A DNA stretch of 64,000 nucleotides from Pteria penguin (GCA_035048485.1 CM068589.1:6318224-6382223), one strand, 5' to 3'; shown: positions 34,720-47,159, counted from the first letter of the stretch. The notes: generated by a model from the letters alone, not told the origin. Numbers and translations are program-made.

Positions 34720-35095
34720 CATTGTCCAGTTCTGTATATTTCATATAGTAAATGAGTATCCTGTACAACAAATACGTAATAGATTATTTTTCCCTTGCCC
34801 CACATTTAGTATTCAGGTATCTGTCTTACATTACAGCATTCATTTTCCCTTCTTCTGTTTCTCTAGATTGTATTTAACCCAGTAAGATTGCAATTCTTTC
34901 TCCTGTCTTGTAGATTTTTATTATGGAATGTTGTTTGCATTTATGGTTTATTTAAGGTGACTGACATAAAAGTCACTGACCTCAGATTGTCTTATCTGAG
35001 AACGATAGTGGACACAATGCATTAGCATTTTATCTGACTATACTTGAGGTAACGTCTAGCAGTGGCTATCGTGTAAACATTCCACAGAGATTCCA
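34720..35095 (+). repeat. Shared upstream block of the receptor array, copy B
   Basis: Collinear with 60085-60420: CATTGTCCA, GTATCTGTCTTACATTACA, CCCTTCTTCTGTTTCTCTAG, CTGTCTTGTAG and AGGTGACTGACATAAAAGTC. It marks the left side of the B and C duplication units. Confidence 0.85.
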
Positions 35096-35199
35096 TGATC
35101 TATTCCATAATTTAACGGTCGACCCATAAAGGAATACACGTTTTTATTCACATGAAAAAATCGATTTACGTGAACTTAGACATTGGGAAAACCTACTTC

Positions 35200-35300
35200 C
35201 AATAAATCTGTGACATGCCGCTCCTTGATATCACCATTATTTACATTGTTATCCCAATTTACGTGTGTAACATGACAAAGGTGAACTGCTTAATCACATA
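35200..35300 (+). promoter_or_regulatory. Shared promoter or leader block of copy B
   Basis: AATAAATCTGTGACATGCCG, CTCCTTGATATCACC, TTTACATTGTTATCCCAATT and AAAGGTGAACTGCTTAATCA match 60603-60706 nearly base for base. Confidence 0.65.
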
Positions 35301-35327
35301 GCTTACGTATCCTTCATAAGGGAAGAC

Positions 35328-35400
35328 ATGGGTATGCGACTGTACTTGATTGCTGCCGTCATATGTACTTTGGTGCAATTCTGTTTCGTATTAAAAACAG
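35328..35400 (+). pseudogene. Copy B signal-peptide exon
   Basis: 73 nt, intact. Encodes MGMRLYLIAAVICTLVQF then CFVLKT; donor AACAG|GTATGT, phase 1. Confidence 0.8.
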
Positions 35401-36029
35401 GTATGTTAAAAATTTATTTGAAACAGGAGGGGGAAGGCGATGATAGGATCATTTTAATTTTACCATTGTTCTCTCTCTCAGATATATTTAAAAGGTATGT
35501 GAAATAAGAGAAAGAATCAGGGGGGGCTGTAGGACGGTTGTCTTTATCCAAGGTATCTCATGTTTATATTTTGTATTATCGGAAAGATTCGTGACCTATT
35601 ATCGGTTAAAATCTGAAAACAAATATATCTATTGAATGGACCTAATCGGTTTCTTTTCAAATGTTCATTTCAAATGGAGACAAAATAAACATCTATTTAT
35701 CAAAGGAATATTTCTGACGTTGAGACTGAGCAGTAAATAAATGTGCGAATGTTTAAGGTTAACACACACAAACACATTCACGTGAACAAAAACATACAAA
35801 TTATCACACAGATTATTGGATCTAATCGCACTAGAAGTTAGAACAGTGTGTAATAATTGTCCATAATAAGTCTTAAGTCACAGATGTAAAAATTTATTTA
35901 TGCAATACAAATACACATATTTAATATAAACATGGGAAACACATGGAGTGTATCTACTAAACCAATAGTATTTTACTCTTATTTAGAAGAACGAGTGAAT
36001 CTACAATTTTTCTCATTTTCATTGTTTTA

Positions 36030-36122
36030 CACTAACGATATGGCCAGTTGTACGAACAATACGACCGTTTATACTAAGGATAGGGCCAGTTGTACTAACG
36101 ATAGGACCTGTTATACTAAAGA
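36030..36122. repeat. Short tandem repeat, about 32-bp unit
   Basis: GATATGGCCAGTTGTACGAA, GATAGGGCCAGTTGTACTAA and GATAGGACCTGTTATACTAA are successive variants just left of the 47-bp array. Confidence 0.6.
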
Positions 36123-36124
36123 TA

Positions 36125-37637
36125 GGATGGTATTGCTCACAAGTTACCACTCTGTCTCAATCTACAAAGGTAGAAAGTAGTCTGGTACTGCTCAGAAATA
36201 AACATTCTGTCTCAATGTACAAAGTATTCTGGTACTGCCCACAGGTGAACACTCTGTCTCAATGTACAAAGTAGTCTGGTACTACTCACAGGTGAACACT
36301 TTGTCTCAGGGTACAAAGTAGTCTGGTACTTTGTACTTTGCACTGCTCACAAGTAAACACTGTCTCAATGTACAAAGTAGTCTGGTACTGCTCACAAATA
36401 AACACTCTGCCTGAATGTATAGAGAAGTCTGGTACTGCTCACAAGTAAACACTCTGTCTCAATGTACAAAGAAGTCTGGTACTGCTCACAAGTAAACACT
36501 CTGTCTCAATGTACAAAGTAGTCTGGTACTGCTCACAGGTGAACACTCTGTCTCAATGTACAAAGTAGTCTGGTACTTTGTACTTTGCACTGCTCACAAG
36601 TAAACACTTTCTCAATGTACGAAGTAGTCTGGTACTGCTCACAAATAAACACTCTGCCTGAATGTATAGAGAAGTCCGGTACTGCTCACAAGTAAACACT
36701 CTGTCTCAATGTACAAAGAAGTCTGGTACTGCTCACAAGTAAACACTCTGTCTCAATGTACAAAGTAGTCTGGGATTGCTCACAAGTAAACACTCTGTCT
36801 CAATGTACAAATTAGTCTGGTACTGCTCACAAGTAAACACGCTGTCTCAATGTATAGAGAAGTCTGGTACTGCTCACAAGTAAACACTCTGTCTCAATGT
36901 ACAAAGTAGTCTGGTACTGCTCACAAGTAAACACTCTGTCTCAATGTACAAAGTAGTCTGGTATTGCTCACAAGTAAACACTCTGTCTCAATGTACAAAG
37001 TAGTCTTGTACTGCTCACAAGTAAACACTCTGTCTCAATGTACAAAGTAGTCTTGTACTGCTCACAAGTAAACACGCTGTCTCAATGTATAGAGAAGTCT
37101 GGTACTGTTCACAAGTAAACACTCTGTCTCAATGTACAAAGTAGTCAAGTACTGCTCACAAGTAAACACTCTGTCTCACTGTACAAAGTAGTCTGGTACT
37201 GCTCATAAGTAAACACTCTGTCTCAATGTATAGAGAAGTCTTGTACTGCTCACAAGTAAACACTCTGTCTCAATGTACAAAGTAGTCTGGTACTGCTCAC
37301 AAGTAAACACTCTGTCTCAACGTACAAAGTAGTCTGGTACTGCTCACAAATAAACACGCTGTCTCAATGTACAAAGTAGTATGTTACTGCTCACAAGTAA
37401 ACACTCTGTCTCACTGTACAAAGTAGTCTGGTACTGCTCATAAGTAAACACTCTGTCTCAATGTATAGAGAAGTCTTGTACTGCTCACAAGTAAACACTC
37501 TGTCTCAATGTACAAAGAAGTCTGGTACTGCTCACAAGTAAACACTCTGTCTCAATGTACAAAGTAGTCTGGTACTGATCACAGGTAAACACTCTGTCTT
37601 AATGTACGAACATTGAGACAGAGTGTTTACTTGTGAG
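36125..37637. repeat. 47-bp minisatellite, about 31 copies
   Basis: Unit about 47 bases: GTCTGGTACTGCTCACAAGT, AAACACTCTGTCTCAATGTA, CAAAGTA. A variant unit with ATAGAGAAG recurs at intervals, so a higher-order pattern is likely. The array ends (37605-37637) in an inverted partial unit, CATTGAGACAGAGTGTTTAC then TTGTGAG. It lies in the first intron of copy B. Confidence 0.95.
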
Positions 37638-37639
37638 TG

Positions 37640-38655
37640 ATATCTATTACATAAATTTAGACAATTTGGAATTACAGGCAATCTATTAAAATGGATTAAA
37701 AATTATCTATCAAACCGCAAACAAAGAGTGGGTCCACATTCTACTTCAACAAAATTCTATACCAATCAAATACTACGTTACTGAGTAACTTGAACAAAAT
37801 ATGCAGTGTAGCGCATCGCTGATGGAATATACGCCGAATTTATTCATATATATGGATTTTGATTTTAAACCTAGAAATAAATTGCAAATAAAGATGTGAT
37901 GTACATAAAATTTCTCAATAATAATAATAATAATAATAAACAGAGATAAAACCTATTTTAAGGTGAAAAAAAACTCTGAAACTGAGCGAGATATAAATCA
38001 AAAGATATAAATCTGTAAATACTTCATGTGTCAATAAAATCATTTAAGAAATTTAAATTTGGCTTGTTGAAGCGATGGCTAGAAAGTGACTTTAACCCCC
38101 TTAAACTATTTTTATATGTATTATGTCACGTGACATTTAAATGCCCACTGGTCAGCATATTAAATATGCGTGTTCGAATGTACTGAGTACTCATATCATT
38201 AGGACAAATATTTCTTGCTTTTCTACGAATCGCAAGAAATTAATATTTTAAACGGAAAGGAGTCTGATTTGGTCAAAGTAAATGTTGGGGTACCCCAAGG
38301 GTGTATACTTGGGCCTCTATTTTTCTTAATATGTATTAATGATATTGTAAATGAAATAAGCTGCAAAATAAAATTATTTGCTGATGATACCTCTTTATAT
38401 ATAATTATAGAAGACCTCGAAACTGCATCTCGACAACTTAATGAAAATCTTGAAAAACTAAATAAATGGTTTAAAACATGGCTTGTCAAATTTAATCATA
38501 ATAAAACTGAGAGTTTCCTAATCTCCAAAAAACACAACCAAACCCCCCACCCACCTCTATTTTTCGATCAGATACCTGTCCTTGAAGTTTCAAATCATAA
38601 ACACTTATGCCTTATACTGAATGACAAATGTCATTGGGGTGAAAACATTGATTGA
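37640..38655 (+). mobile_element. Non-LTR retrotransposon fragment (reverse transcriptase), interrupted
   Basis: The part at 37650-37730 reads FGITGNLLKWIKNYLSNRKQ; the frame resumes at about 38212 with LFYESQ, GVPQGCILGPLFF and the catalytic LFADDTSLY, ending near VSNHKHLC. The roughly 480 bases between look like a later insertion. The GVPQG and FADD motifs are those of LINE (Jockey/CR1-like) reverse transcriptases. Truncated at both ends. Confidence 0.85.
37918..37938. repeat. ATA trinucleotide microsatellite
   Basis: AATAATAATAATAATAAT within the segment that interrupts the LINE fragment. Confidence 0.9.
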
Positions 38656-39059
38656 TTAAAGTGAGTGTGAAATTAAATGTATTGGGACGTTTTAAATTTT
38701 ATCTGGAAAGACAAACACTCCATTATTTTTCTGGTGCTGCATATCCGGATCTTACAACAATTTTCGTTTACATGAGGCCGGTTTATTCGCGTGTTTGGAT
38801 TTTAAGCCGGTGATGTTTTTCGCCATGCCATAGCCGCTGGTCGTGGCCCTAACAGGCTATTGTGATGATGTGACGACCAGCTAGTATGAAATCAAAGCCG
38901 GATCTGCAGCATTTTGAATCCATTTATGATATAACTCTATTGAGGAATTCCGCAACTCATTAATTATCTCAATAACTGTTTCTATAATAATTTTTTTTCA
39001 TTTGTTTGTATTTCTATTCCCTTTTTTCCAAGTTTATACTTAATCCACCAGAGCTCACA

Positions 39060-40195
39060 TTGAATAAAGCTAATACTTGAGATAAATCTACACTTTTCTT
39101 AGATTTAAACATCAAAATTTAAACCACCTAATATATACTAATATTTATGATAAACGTGAGGATTTTGGATTTCCTATTGTAAATTTCCCTTACTTGGATG
39201 GCGATGACCCTCGACTCCCATCATATGGTATCTATATATCTCAATTAGTTCGATTTGTCAGAGGCTGCACCGATGTTTTGGACTTTCATAAACGAAATTT
39301 ACAAATTACTACTAAACTTTTAACTCAGGGTTACAGATATCACAAGCTAAGAAAAACATTCGGCAAATTCCTCAGATCTTATTCAGAATCTATCTAAATT
39401 TGGAAATATTTCTTTTCAACAGTATGTATCCAATGGAATTTCCCATCCTAATTTTTACGGTGATCTCGTATATAAACTAAGGAAAGTAAAATGCCCCGAT
39501 AACGTTATTTTATCATGTAATAAAATAGTCAAACGTCTCCTAAATAGACAATATGATATTGAGATCATCAAAAAGACTATCGGTCTTGTATTTGGCCCCT
39601 CTACAGCCTTATGCAGACTTTTACTTGAACGTTGCACGCTGACTAACAGGGTGGTGGGGACTATATGACGGGCCTTGTCCAAACCTCTTTCAGAGGAGAC
39701 ATGGTCCTGAACCTCGTCCCCTCTGACTGTTAGTCGGGACTCCTACAGATCTAGGGTCTTAGCTCGCTTTCAGGCTGGCAGAGCACGGTTTATCATGTTG
39801 ATGTCGCATATATTTTTATACCATTATGTGTTTTACAATACCTTACGTTTTTATATTTTTATGACCTCTCAATATGCGATACCTGTTGACCCTTGTTCTT
39901 TACATGGAGGATTATTTATAAATTTTTAAATGTACGTCTTTTGATTGTTCTGCTGTTACGGTGAGTGGGAAAGTGGGCCCGTAAACCGGTTAACCACACC
40001 ATTTGTTTGGCTTTTGTCAAATTAAATGACCGTCCTAAGTCGGTATCGTAATTGCACTACAATCCAATATTTTTGTAATGTGTTAAATGTTCTATTATAT
40101 TATTTATATTCATGTATTGTATAGCTCCATGGTGACTTCTGCCACATAACTGATCCGGTAACTCCTCTTTTTTCTTTTTTAATCAAATTATTACT
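39060..40195 (+). mobile_element. Penelope-like family PLE2, 3' part
   Basis: C-terminal coding region: LPSYGIYISQLVRFVRGCTD, FHKRNLQITTKLLTQGYRYH, a frameshift near 39390, then ISHPNFYGDLVYKLRKV, RLLNRQYDIEIIKKTIGLVF and a stop at about 39666. A conserved 3' flank with CGTCCCCTCTGACTGTTAGT, GGCAGAGCACGGTTTATCAT and AAACCGGTTAACCACACC follows. The SQLVRF and RKTFGKFLRSY motifs parallel SQLIRY and RKFYGRY of PLE1, so the families are related. An inverted copy lies at 45350-46275. Confidence 0.8.
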
Positions 40196-40404
40196 TGATT
40201 ATACCAAGTGACTGTAATGCAATTTAGGGAAATGAATTCATATAAGCGTTTCGCTTCTTTTCAGATCCCTTGATATTATATGTGTTATGATACTTATGTA
40301 TTGAATAATATCCATGAATAAATACGTTGAAATTTAGAAAATTTTGATACATGTATTATATATATATATTGGAATTCTTCAAAGTTTTTAAACGTGACAT
40401 AAAG

Positions 40405-40675
40405 CCAGCGTGGCCTAGTGGTATCGCGCTGGACTCCTGATCGGGAAGCCGGGGTTCGAGTCCTGCTCTGGTCATGCCGGTGTCCTGTCTTTCGGATAAG
40501 ACACTAAATACCGAGGCCCCATGTCGTGGTATGCACGGCACGTTAAAGATCCCTCACTGCTTCGGGTAGGTCCGTTGCAAAGGTCAAAATTTGTATGCGC
40601 TGCATCAGGCAGATGCCGTCACCATATAGGAAATATTCATGGTGTGACGTTAAACAAAAATCAGTCAATGAGACG
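40405..40675 (+). repeat. SINE family 1, plus copy
   Basis: Head CCAGCGTGGCCTAGTGGTAT, B box GGTTCGAGTCC, then CTTTCGGATAAGACACTAAA, GATCCCTCACTGCTTCGGGT, CAGGCAGATGCCGTCACC and tail GACGTTAAACAAAAATCAGT. In the first intron of copy B. Confidence 0.9.
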
Positions 40676-40741
40676 TGACATACAGTTTTGTATTTATGTA
40701 ATGCATTAATTATTTAATTCAATTTTTCATAAAAATTCCAC

Positions 40742-41060
40742 TATAGATAAAGTATACCATTCCACAATACATAACCTATACCATTCCACAATAGATAAGA
40801 TATACCATTCCACAATAGATAACCTATATCATTTCACAATAGATAAGATATACCATTCCACAATAGATAACATATACATATGTACCATACTACAATAAGT
40901 AAAATAAACCATACTACAATAGATAAAATATACCATACTACAATAGATACAATGCACCATACTACAATAGATAACATATGCCATTCCACAATAGATAACA
41001 TATACCATTCCACAATAGATAATATATAACATTTTTTCAATAGATAACATATACCATTCC
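40742..41060. repeat. 24-bp tandem repeat, about 13 copies
   Basis: Unit ATACCATTCCACAATAGATA plus ACAT or similar. It ends at CCATTCCAATTCGAATCCAA. Copy C has a single unit at the same intron place (GCATATATCATTCCACTTCG near 62548). Confidence 0.9.
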
Positions 41061-41379
41061 AATTCGAATCCAATTTTACAAAATGAATATTTGGCTAAAA
41101 TCCACATTTTCTTTAGAAATATTATTTAGAAATTTATTTAGATTGTCTACTTACATAACAATAAATTCTTGAACCCATGAAATTATTAGCATTTCACTTT
41201 ATGCTTTCTTTTTGATTCTACATTTCATAAATTCAGCATTTCTTAATTTATTTATTTTATCCTTTATCCTCCAAATAAACTTTTCCATGTTAAGATCATT
41301 TACCTGTTGATCTAGTTTTTATAATACCACAAGTACTAACATGACCATTGTAAAATCTTAAAATAGTTCATTTTAGGTG

Positions 41380-41512
41380 ATTTTTTCTTTTTTTTTTTTT
41401 TGTTTGTTTTTTGAATTTTATTTTTTGATTTTGTTTATTTTTATTTATTTGGGGGGGGGGGGGTTTCTTTTGTTTTTGGGGGTTTTTTTTCTTCTTTTTT
41501 TTTTTTGGACCA
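41380..41512. repeat. T-rich tract with G run
   Basis: Long T runs with a run of G near 41450, like 13055-13215. Frames over it are spurious. Confidence 0.85.
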
Positions 41513-42456
41513 AAGGCAAAGAATTCAACGATAGCATATCATCAAAATTGCGGGATTCTGGTTTCCTTTACGCTTAATAACGTCCTATTCATTGATCATT
41601 GCTCGTACTCTTTCATAAATAACATTCTATATTTAAGATACCTAGAGTTGGGGGCAACCTCTCCATTGAGGGATGGACGCTCGAGTGAGTGGCTATCGCT
41701 GTTTTCGGTCATCGGTTTCGGGGAGTGGGCGGAGAAGGGCAGGTGCTAGAAATGAAGTTTTGGAACTGTGATTTGGAATTCGAAGGGGTACATGTTTAGG
41801 GCATGCTGAATATGGTTTACGGGACAAGTTGACATTTTAAACTTGCTGTTTTGGAGTTTATATCATGAAGTATAACGCTCAACTTTTGCGTACACTTCAT
41901 ATTGGAAGAAGAAGAAATCATCAAATTATCTTATCATTTTTAGTTCTGCCTTGATTTGTTGCTTCATTCTCCTAATATTGGCGAAATCTTTTTTTCTACA
42001 CTTCACGAACTCCACTGATTTCTTTTTATCAGTACAAGAGTTTGTGAAATACGTGGACACGAAATTTTGTTACCGTATCTAATGGATTAATTTTCATAAA
42101 TATTAGAGAACAAAGTGCTGTTAAAAGTGTGGATGTTTTCAGAGCATAATCTGCAGCGTTGGTTTTCGAAAACGTATGCATAGCTGCACTTAATACAGGC
42201 ATATGCTCCATATTTCGTAATACAGAGGAGTTTTATCACTACATTTTTCCTTTGCACATAACATCCAAATGTAATCCAGTCAAGAAGTTTGTGAAATTTC
42301 TTCTCTTTGGCAGCTAATCTAATCTAATGCCTTTTTATGTGTTACCGTAGTTATATTTTCCCTGCATGACTGCCATCAATGACAAAAAAAATTGATCCTT
42401 TCAAACATGGATAGTACTTGTAAAGCTGTAGTAAAGTATAAATAGTATATTCACAG

Positions 42457-42708
42457 ATGCATCAAAGAATAAGATAACATATACTGAAGGTCAAAACGTC
42501 AGCATACAGTGCAATGTGACGGAGGTGAACGATGTCAAGGTTTGGTGGACCAAAAACGAAAGGAAATCTCATTTCCGGGAAGATGGCGTCGACTTGACAT
42601 TCCTGTCAGTAAATCGGACGAATGATGGTTCCTATCTATGTTACGTGCAGAATGACACATCTGGTATCAATGCTACTGTAGTGGACAGCGTGACATTAAA
42701 TATCTTAT
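42457..42708 (+). pseudogene. Copy B Ig1 exon
   Basis: 252 nt, intact. QCNVTEVNDVKVWWTKNE then REDGVDLTFLSVNRT and DGSYLCYVQND. Very close to copy C Ig1 (63591). Confidence 0.88.
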
Positions 42709-43202
42709 GTAAGAGTAACTTCAGTATGCTATTTATGTCCGCGGATCGATGTTAGTTTGTCGATGACTTTTTGACCTTGATCTTCACGCTAAAAATAACT
42801 TTTTTTACTTTGGTGCCACCGGAGGCATTGGTGTTTCAGAAACACAGCTTGTTTTCCACCTTTATACATGATATATTCAAACTTTATGATTTGATGTAAT
42901 ATAATCAACTATAAGCAGGTTTGCACAGTTACACAGTATTGTGTACTTGAAACATGGATCGGATCTTTTGATGTAAATTTAATTGCGTTTATTAAACCGA
43001 AGTATTAACTTTTAAATGTACAAATTTGTATAGTCGATTCTGATTAGAATTTTTAATTCAATCATAACAATATCTCACGTCAAAGTAATTCTTCTCCACA
43101 GTCTCAGGAGTCTATTTTATACATACTTATCCTTATACTGTATGAAATTGTCATTTGACTTAATTCCTAGAACTCTTTTAATATTATTACTGCTATAACC
43201 AC

Positions 43203-43545
43203 TAGGCCGGTGTCACTGCTGGTGGATTGATAGTCCCCGAGGGCATCATAAGTCTAGTTGTCAGTGCTTTTGTACTGACAAAAAATATATACTTCAAATT
43301 TTTAGTTATCAAATTAAGTAAATCACTCTGAAACTAAGGAGTATCTCCCCGATGCATAGCTCTGTCCTTAGATAGATTCTTTGGTTCACTTTTCGGTCAT
43401 TTTGGTTTCAACACTGCTCTCCAAATATTTATATACTTTGAGAATTTCAATCATTCGGCCACGAGCATCACTGAAGAAACATAACTTGTCGAAATGCGCA
43501 TATGGTTCACAAAAATAAAAGGTATATATGTTCTATATTCATTAA
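43203..43545 (+). repeat. Dispersed repeat, fuller copy
   Basis: From GGCCGGTGTCACTGCTGGTG to CATAACTTGTCGAAATGCGC and GGTATATATGTTCTATATTC. It joins the parts seen separately at 18384-18600 and 29340-29435. In the Ig1-Ig2 intron of copy B. Confidence 0.8.
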
Positions 43546-43756
43546 TTATAATACTTAACACTACCAGTAAAAATGACATAAAATGCGTCTTTCATTTTCA
43601 TACATAATTTTGGAATTTTAGTTCGTTTAGTTCGTATATAAAGATATTTTATTACACATTCGCATTTAGCTATCTATCTGAGATAGTTTCCTCCCTGAAG
43701 ATGCCATACTGCTACTCAAACAAGCTGTTCACAGTTCGTTACCTTTTTTCTTTTAG

Positions 43757-44324
43757 ATCCAGCAGAAGCCACGTATTTTGCTTTATCAACAAACAAGACC
43801 ATTGAAAATCAAACTGTTGTGATCTATGCCAATGTAATCGGAAACCCAAACCCTTTTTATCGGGTAGTCAATATTGATGCAAATCGCCAATGGTTTGCAT
43901 CTACTTTAAACCTAAATTTTTCTATGATTATCACGGCCAGATGTGAGGACCAAGGAAGCCGGTGTGGCCTAGTGGATAAGGTGCTCGGCTCGTGATCGAG
44001 AGGTCGCAGGTTCGACTCCCGCCCGGGGCACACCGGTGTTCTGTCTTTCGGATGAGACAATAAAAACCGAGGTCCCGTGTCACGGTAGGCGTGGCACGTA
44101 AAAGATCCCTCACTGCTTCGGGTGGGTCCGTTGCAAAGGTCTAAATTTGTATGCAATGCATCAGGCAGATGCCGTCACCATATACGTGAAATAATCGTGG
44201 AGTGACGTAAAACAATAATCAAACAAACAAAACAAAAGTGAGGACCAAGGAACTTATGTCGTGACTGGACATAATAAGCTCAACAAACACAATTTCACAC
44301 GATCAGAATATCTAACAGTACTCT
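43757..44324 (+). pseudogene. Copy B Ig2 exon split by a SINE
   Basis: The left part runs to CCAAGGA at 43956 and the right part from ACTTATG at 44252; acceptor TTCTTTTAG and donor CTCT|GTAAGT are kept. Without insert and duplication it is 273 nt, as in copy A, and open. Confidence 0.92.
43957..44237 (+). mobile_element. SINE family 1 inserted in an exon, with target duplication
   Basis: 281 bases. Head AGCCGGTGTGGCCTAGTGGA, A and B boxes (GGTTCGACTCC), family body, tail ACAATAATCAAACAAACAAA. Flanked by GTGAGGACCAAGGA at 43943-43956 and 44238-44251, a perfect 14-bp target site duplication. Confidence 0.95.
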
Positions 44325-44555
44325 GTAAGTACAAGATATTCTTATGTTAAACTTAATTGTTTCCTTTCAAAGACTTTAGTGAGTGGAATATTTATTAATG
44401 ATCTGATGGTTTGTTCTAATTATAAGTCAGCGCTTAAATTGCTGCTTCATAATAAAATATATGTGTGAATTTTTATTGAACTATCCATCTGCTTGGTATG
44501 CAAGCACATTTGCCATACAACTTCGTTAATTCATGTTTGTTTTCTCGAAATTAAG

Positions 44556-44828
44556 GTTCTCCAAAGCCTGGGGTAGGCAACACGTTCACTGCCTATGGTG
44601 CACTTGGTGGCTCTGCAGATTTAGTGCTGACTTATGTGGGGAATCCCCATCCTACATTGCAGTGGACGCGCCACGGTATAGATGTCTCAGATCTGATGTT
44701 TCTTAACCGCACGAACTCAACAGGAATTCGTGTAACTAATCTGACACTACATGATTTTGGAACATATGTTCTTCATATGAACAATGACATGGGCAGTAAG
44801 ACAATGGAAATCCAGTTAATAGCAAGGG
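44556..44828 (+). pseudogene. Copy B Ig3 exon
   Basis: 273 nt, open. GNPHPTLQWTRHGIDVSDLM then LTLHDFGTYVLHMNNDMGS; the canonical cysteines are absent, as in copy A. One codon shorter than A. Confidence 0.88.
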
Positions 44829-45349
44829 GTAAGATTAATCTGTCTTGGTTTTGCCGGGTAAGCATATTTCGGATCATTCCAATTTTATTCCATATCCTTT
44901 AGAATTCTATTATAGATCGCATTCCTGTGTTTTCTGATTTTCAATAGTGTTATCAAACAAAGAATACTTGTATACCTATCTTTAGAATACAATATACCAA
45001 TAAAATACCAAGTATAATTTACAATATTGTATATTCATACAAACTTTTCGACAACATTCACTCATGATGCTAAAGCAAGCATAAGGCGGATTCAGGATCT
45101 GTAGTATATTAAGAGCAAGGTAAAATATATAGATTGATTCATAAAGCGCGATAATATTAAGAAATTTTAAAAAAATCGATAATTGTTAATCTAACACAGT
45201 TCACGAAATTAACTGATTCTGAAAGTGATACTTGGCTTCAGTTATCAATTTTACATATATGCCAACAGAAATAATACCCGCTAATGAAAACATATGGGTG
45301 TACAGAAGTAATACCCATCAATGACCACACATGGGCCAAAAGTAGTAAG

Positions 45350-46275
45350 AAAAAAGAGGAGTTACTGGCTCAGTTATGTGGCAGAAAGCACCATGGAGCT
45401 ATACAATACATGAATATAAATAATATACTAGAACATATAACACATTACAAAAATATTTGATTGTAGTGCAATTACGATACCGACTTAGGACGGTCATTTA
45501 ATTTGACAAAAGCCAAACAAATGGTGTGGTTAACCGGTTTACGGGCCCATCTTCCCACTCACCGTAACAGCAGAACAATCAAAGGACGTACATTTAAAAA
45601 TTTATAAATAATCCTCCATGTAAAGAACAAGGGTCAACAGGTATCGCATATTGAGAGGTCAAAAAAAGTATAAACACGTAAGGTATTGTAAAACACATAA
45701 TGATATAAAAATAAAAGCGACATCTACATGATAAACCGTGCTCTGCCAGTCTGAAAGCGAGCTAAGACCCTAGATCTGTAGGAGTCCCGACTAACAGTCA
45801 GAGGGGACGAGGTTCAGGACCATGTCTCCTCTGAAAGAGGTTTGGACAAGGCCCGTCATATAGTCCCCACCGCCCTGTTAGTCAGCGTGCAACGTTCAAG
45901 TAAAAGTCTGCATAAGGCTGGAGAGGGGCCAAATACAAGACCGATAGTCTTTTTGATGATCTCAATATCATATTGTCTATTTAGAAGACGTTTGACTATT
46001 TTATTACATGATAAAATAACGTTATCGGAGCCTTTTACTTTCCTTAGTTTATATACGAGATCACCGTAAAAATAAGGATGGGAAATTCCATTGGATAAAT
46101 ACTGTTGAATAGAAATATTTCCAAATTTAGATAGAAGTTCTGAATAAGATCTGAAGAATTTGCCGAATGTTTTTCTTAGCTTGTGATATCTGTAACCCTG
46201 AGTTAAAAGTTTAGTAGTAATTTGTAAATTTCGTTTATGAAAGTCCAAAACATCGATGCATACCCACCATTGGAA
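45350..46275 (-). mobile_element. Penelope-like family PLE2, inverted copy
   Basis: The minus-strand frame from about 46265 to 45856 reads DVLDFHKRNLQITTKLLTQG, SKFGNISIQQYLSNGI, KKTIGLVFGPS and LTNRAVGTI. The conserved 3' flank follows down to about 45350. Unlike the 39 kb copy, this frame is not shifted here. Truncated at its 5' end. Confidence 0.82.
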
Positions 46276-46529
46276 AATATGGCCAACAATAGTAATTCCC
46301 TTCAAGTACCTGAGTGAGAATTTAATTCTCTTGAACTGTAATGTGGAAAGGACACACATGCGGTCAACTCTCCAAACCTTTAACGACAGGACCCACTGTA
46401 ATACAGATCGTTTTGAGCGAAGCTCTTGTAAGTGATAAACACATATTTAGAAGTGTAGATTGTAGTATGGTATTTTTTCACCTGCTGGAAGCAAAGGGTT
46501 ATTTGGATAACATTCATTCGAGTCAATGA

Positions 46530-47130
46530 GGGTTGTCGATATCAATGCAACATTACATAATGTCGACATCTCTACAAAATTACAAAATATTGATATCTGT
46601 CCTACATTTCATAATATGGATAGCTGTATTACATAACATCGATATGTGTACAAAACTAAATATAAGTCGATATCTGCACAACATAAAATATGGCGAAATC
46701 CGTAAAACATCACATAATGGCGATATCTGTACAAAATTATATAATGTCGATATCTGTGCAACATTACATTAGGTCGATATCTGCACAACATTAAAATGTC
46801 TACATCTGTACAACATTACATAATGTCGATAGCTGAACAACATTACATAATGTCGATATCTGTAGAAAACCACACAATGCAGTATGTGTACCACATTATA
46901 TAATGTCGACGTCTATACAGAACTAGATAATGTCGATATCTCTACAATATTACATGATGTCAATATCTGTACAACTTTACTTAATATCCATATATGTCCA
47001 ACATTACATACTATCGATATCTGTATTGCATTACATAATGTCGATATCTGTATTATATTGCATAAAATCGATATCTATATAGCACTACACAATGTAGATA
47101 TCTGTACAACATTACAGAATTGCGATATTT
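46530..47130. repeat. 27-bp tandem repeat, left part
   Basis: Unit ATAATGTCGATATCTGTACA plus ACATTAC, about 22 variant copies. The array continues at 49430 after about 2.3 kb of inserted elements. Confidence 0.9.
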
Positions 47131-47159
47131 ATACAAAACCACTTAAAGAAGACGGAAAA

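Noticed and set aside
36125..37637. CRISPR-like appearance of the 47-bp array
   Set aside because: No unique spacers: the whole unit repeats head to tail. Same for the 44-, 42-, 27- and 24-bp arrays; a eukaryotic genome in any case.
40405..40480. tRNA gene
   Set aside because: The A and B boxes belong to the head of a 270-bp SINE whose body recurs at 28621 and 43957. The same holds for 17818, and probably for 55078.
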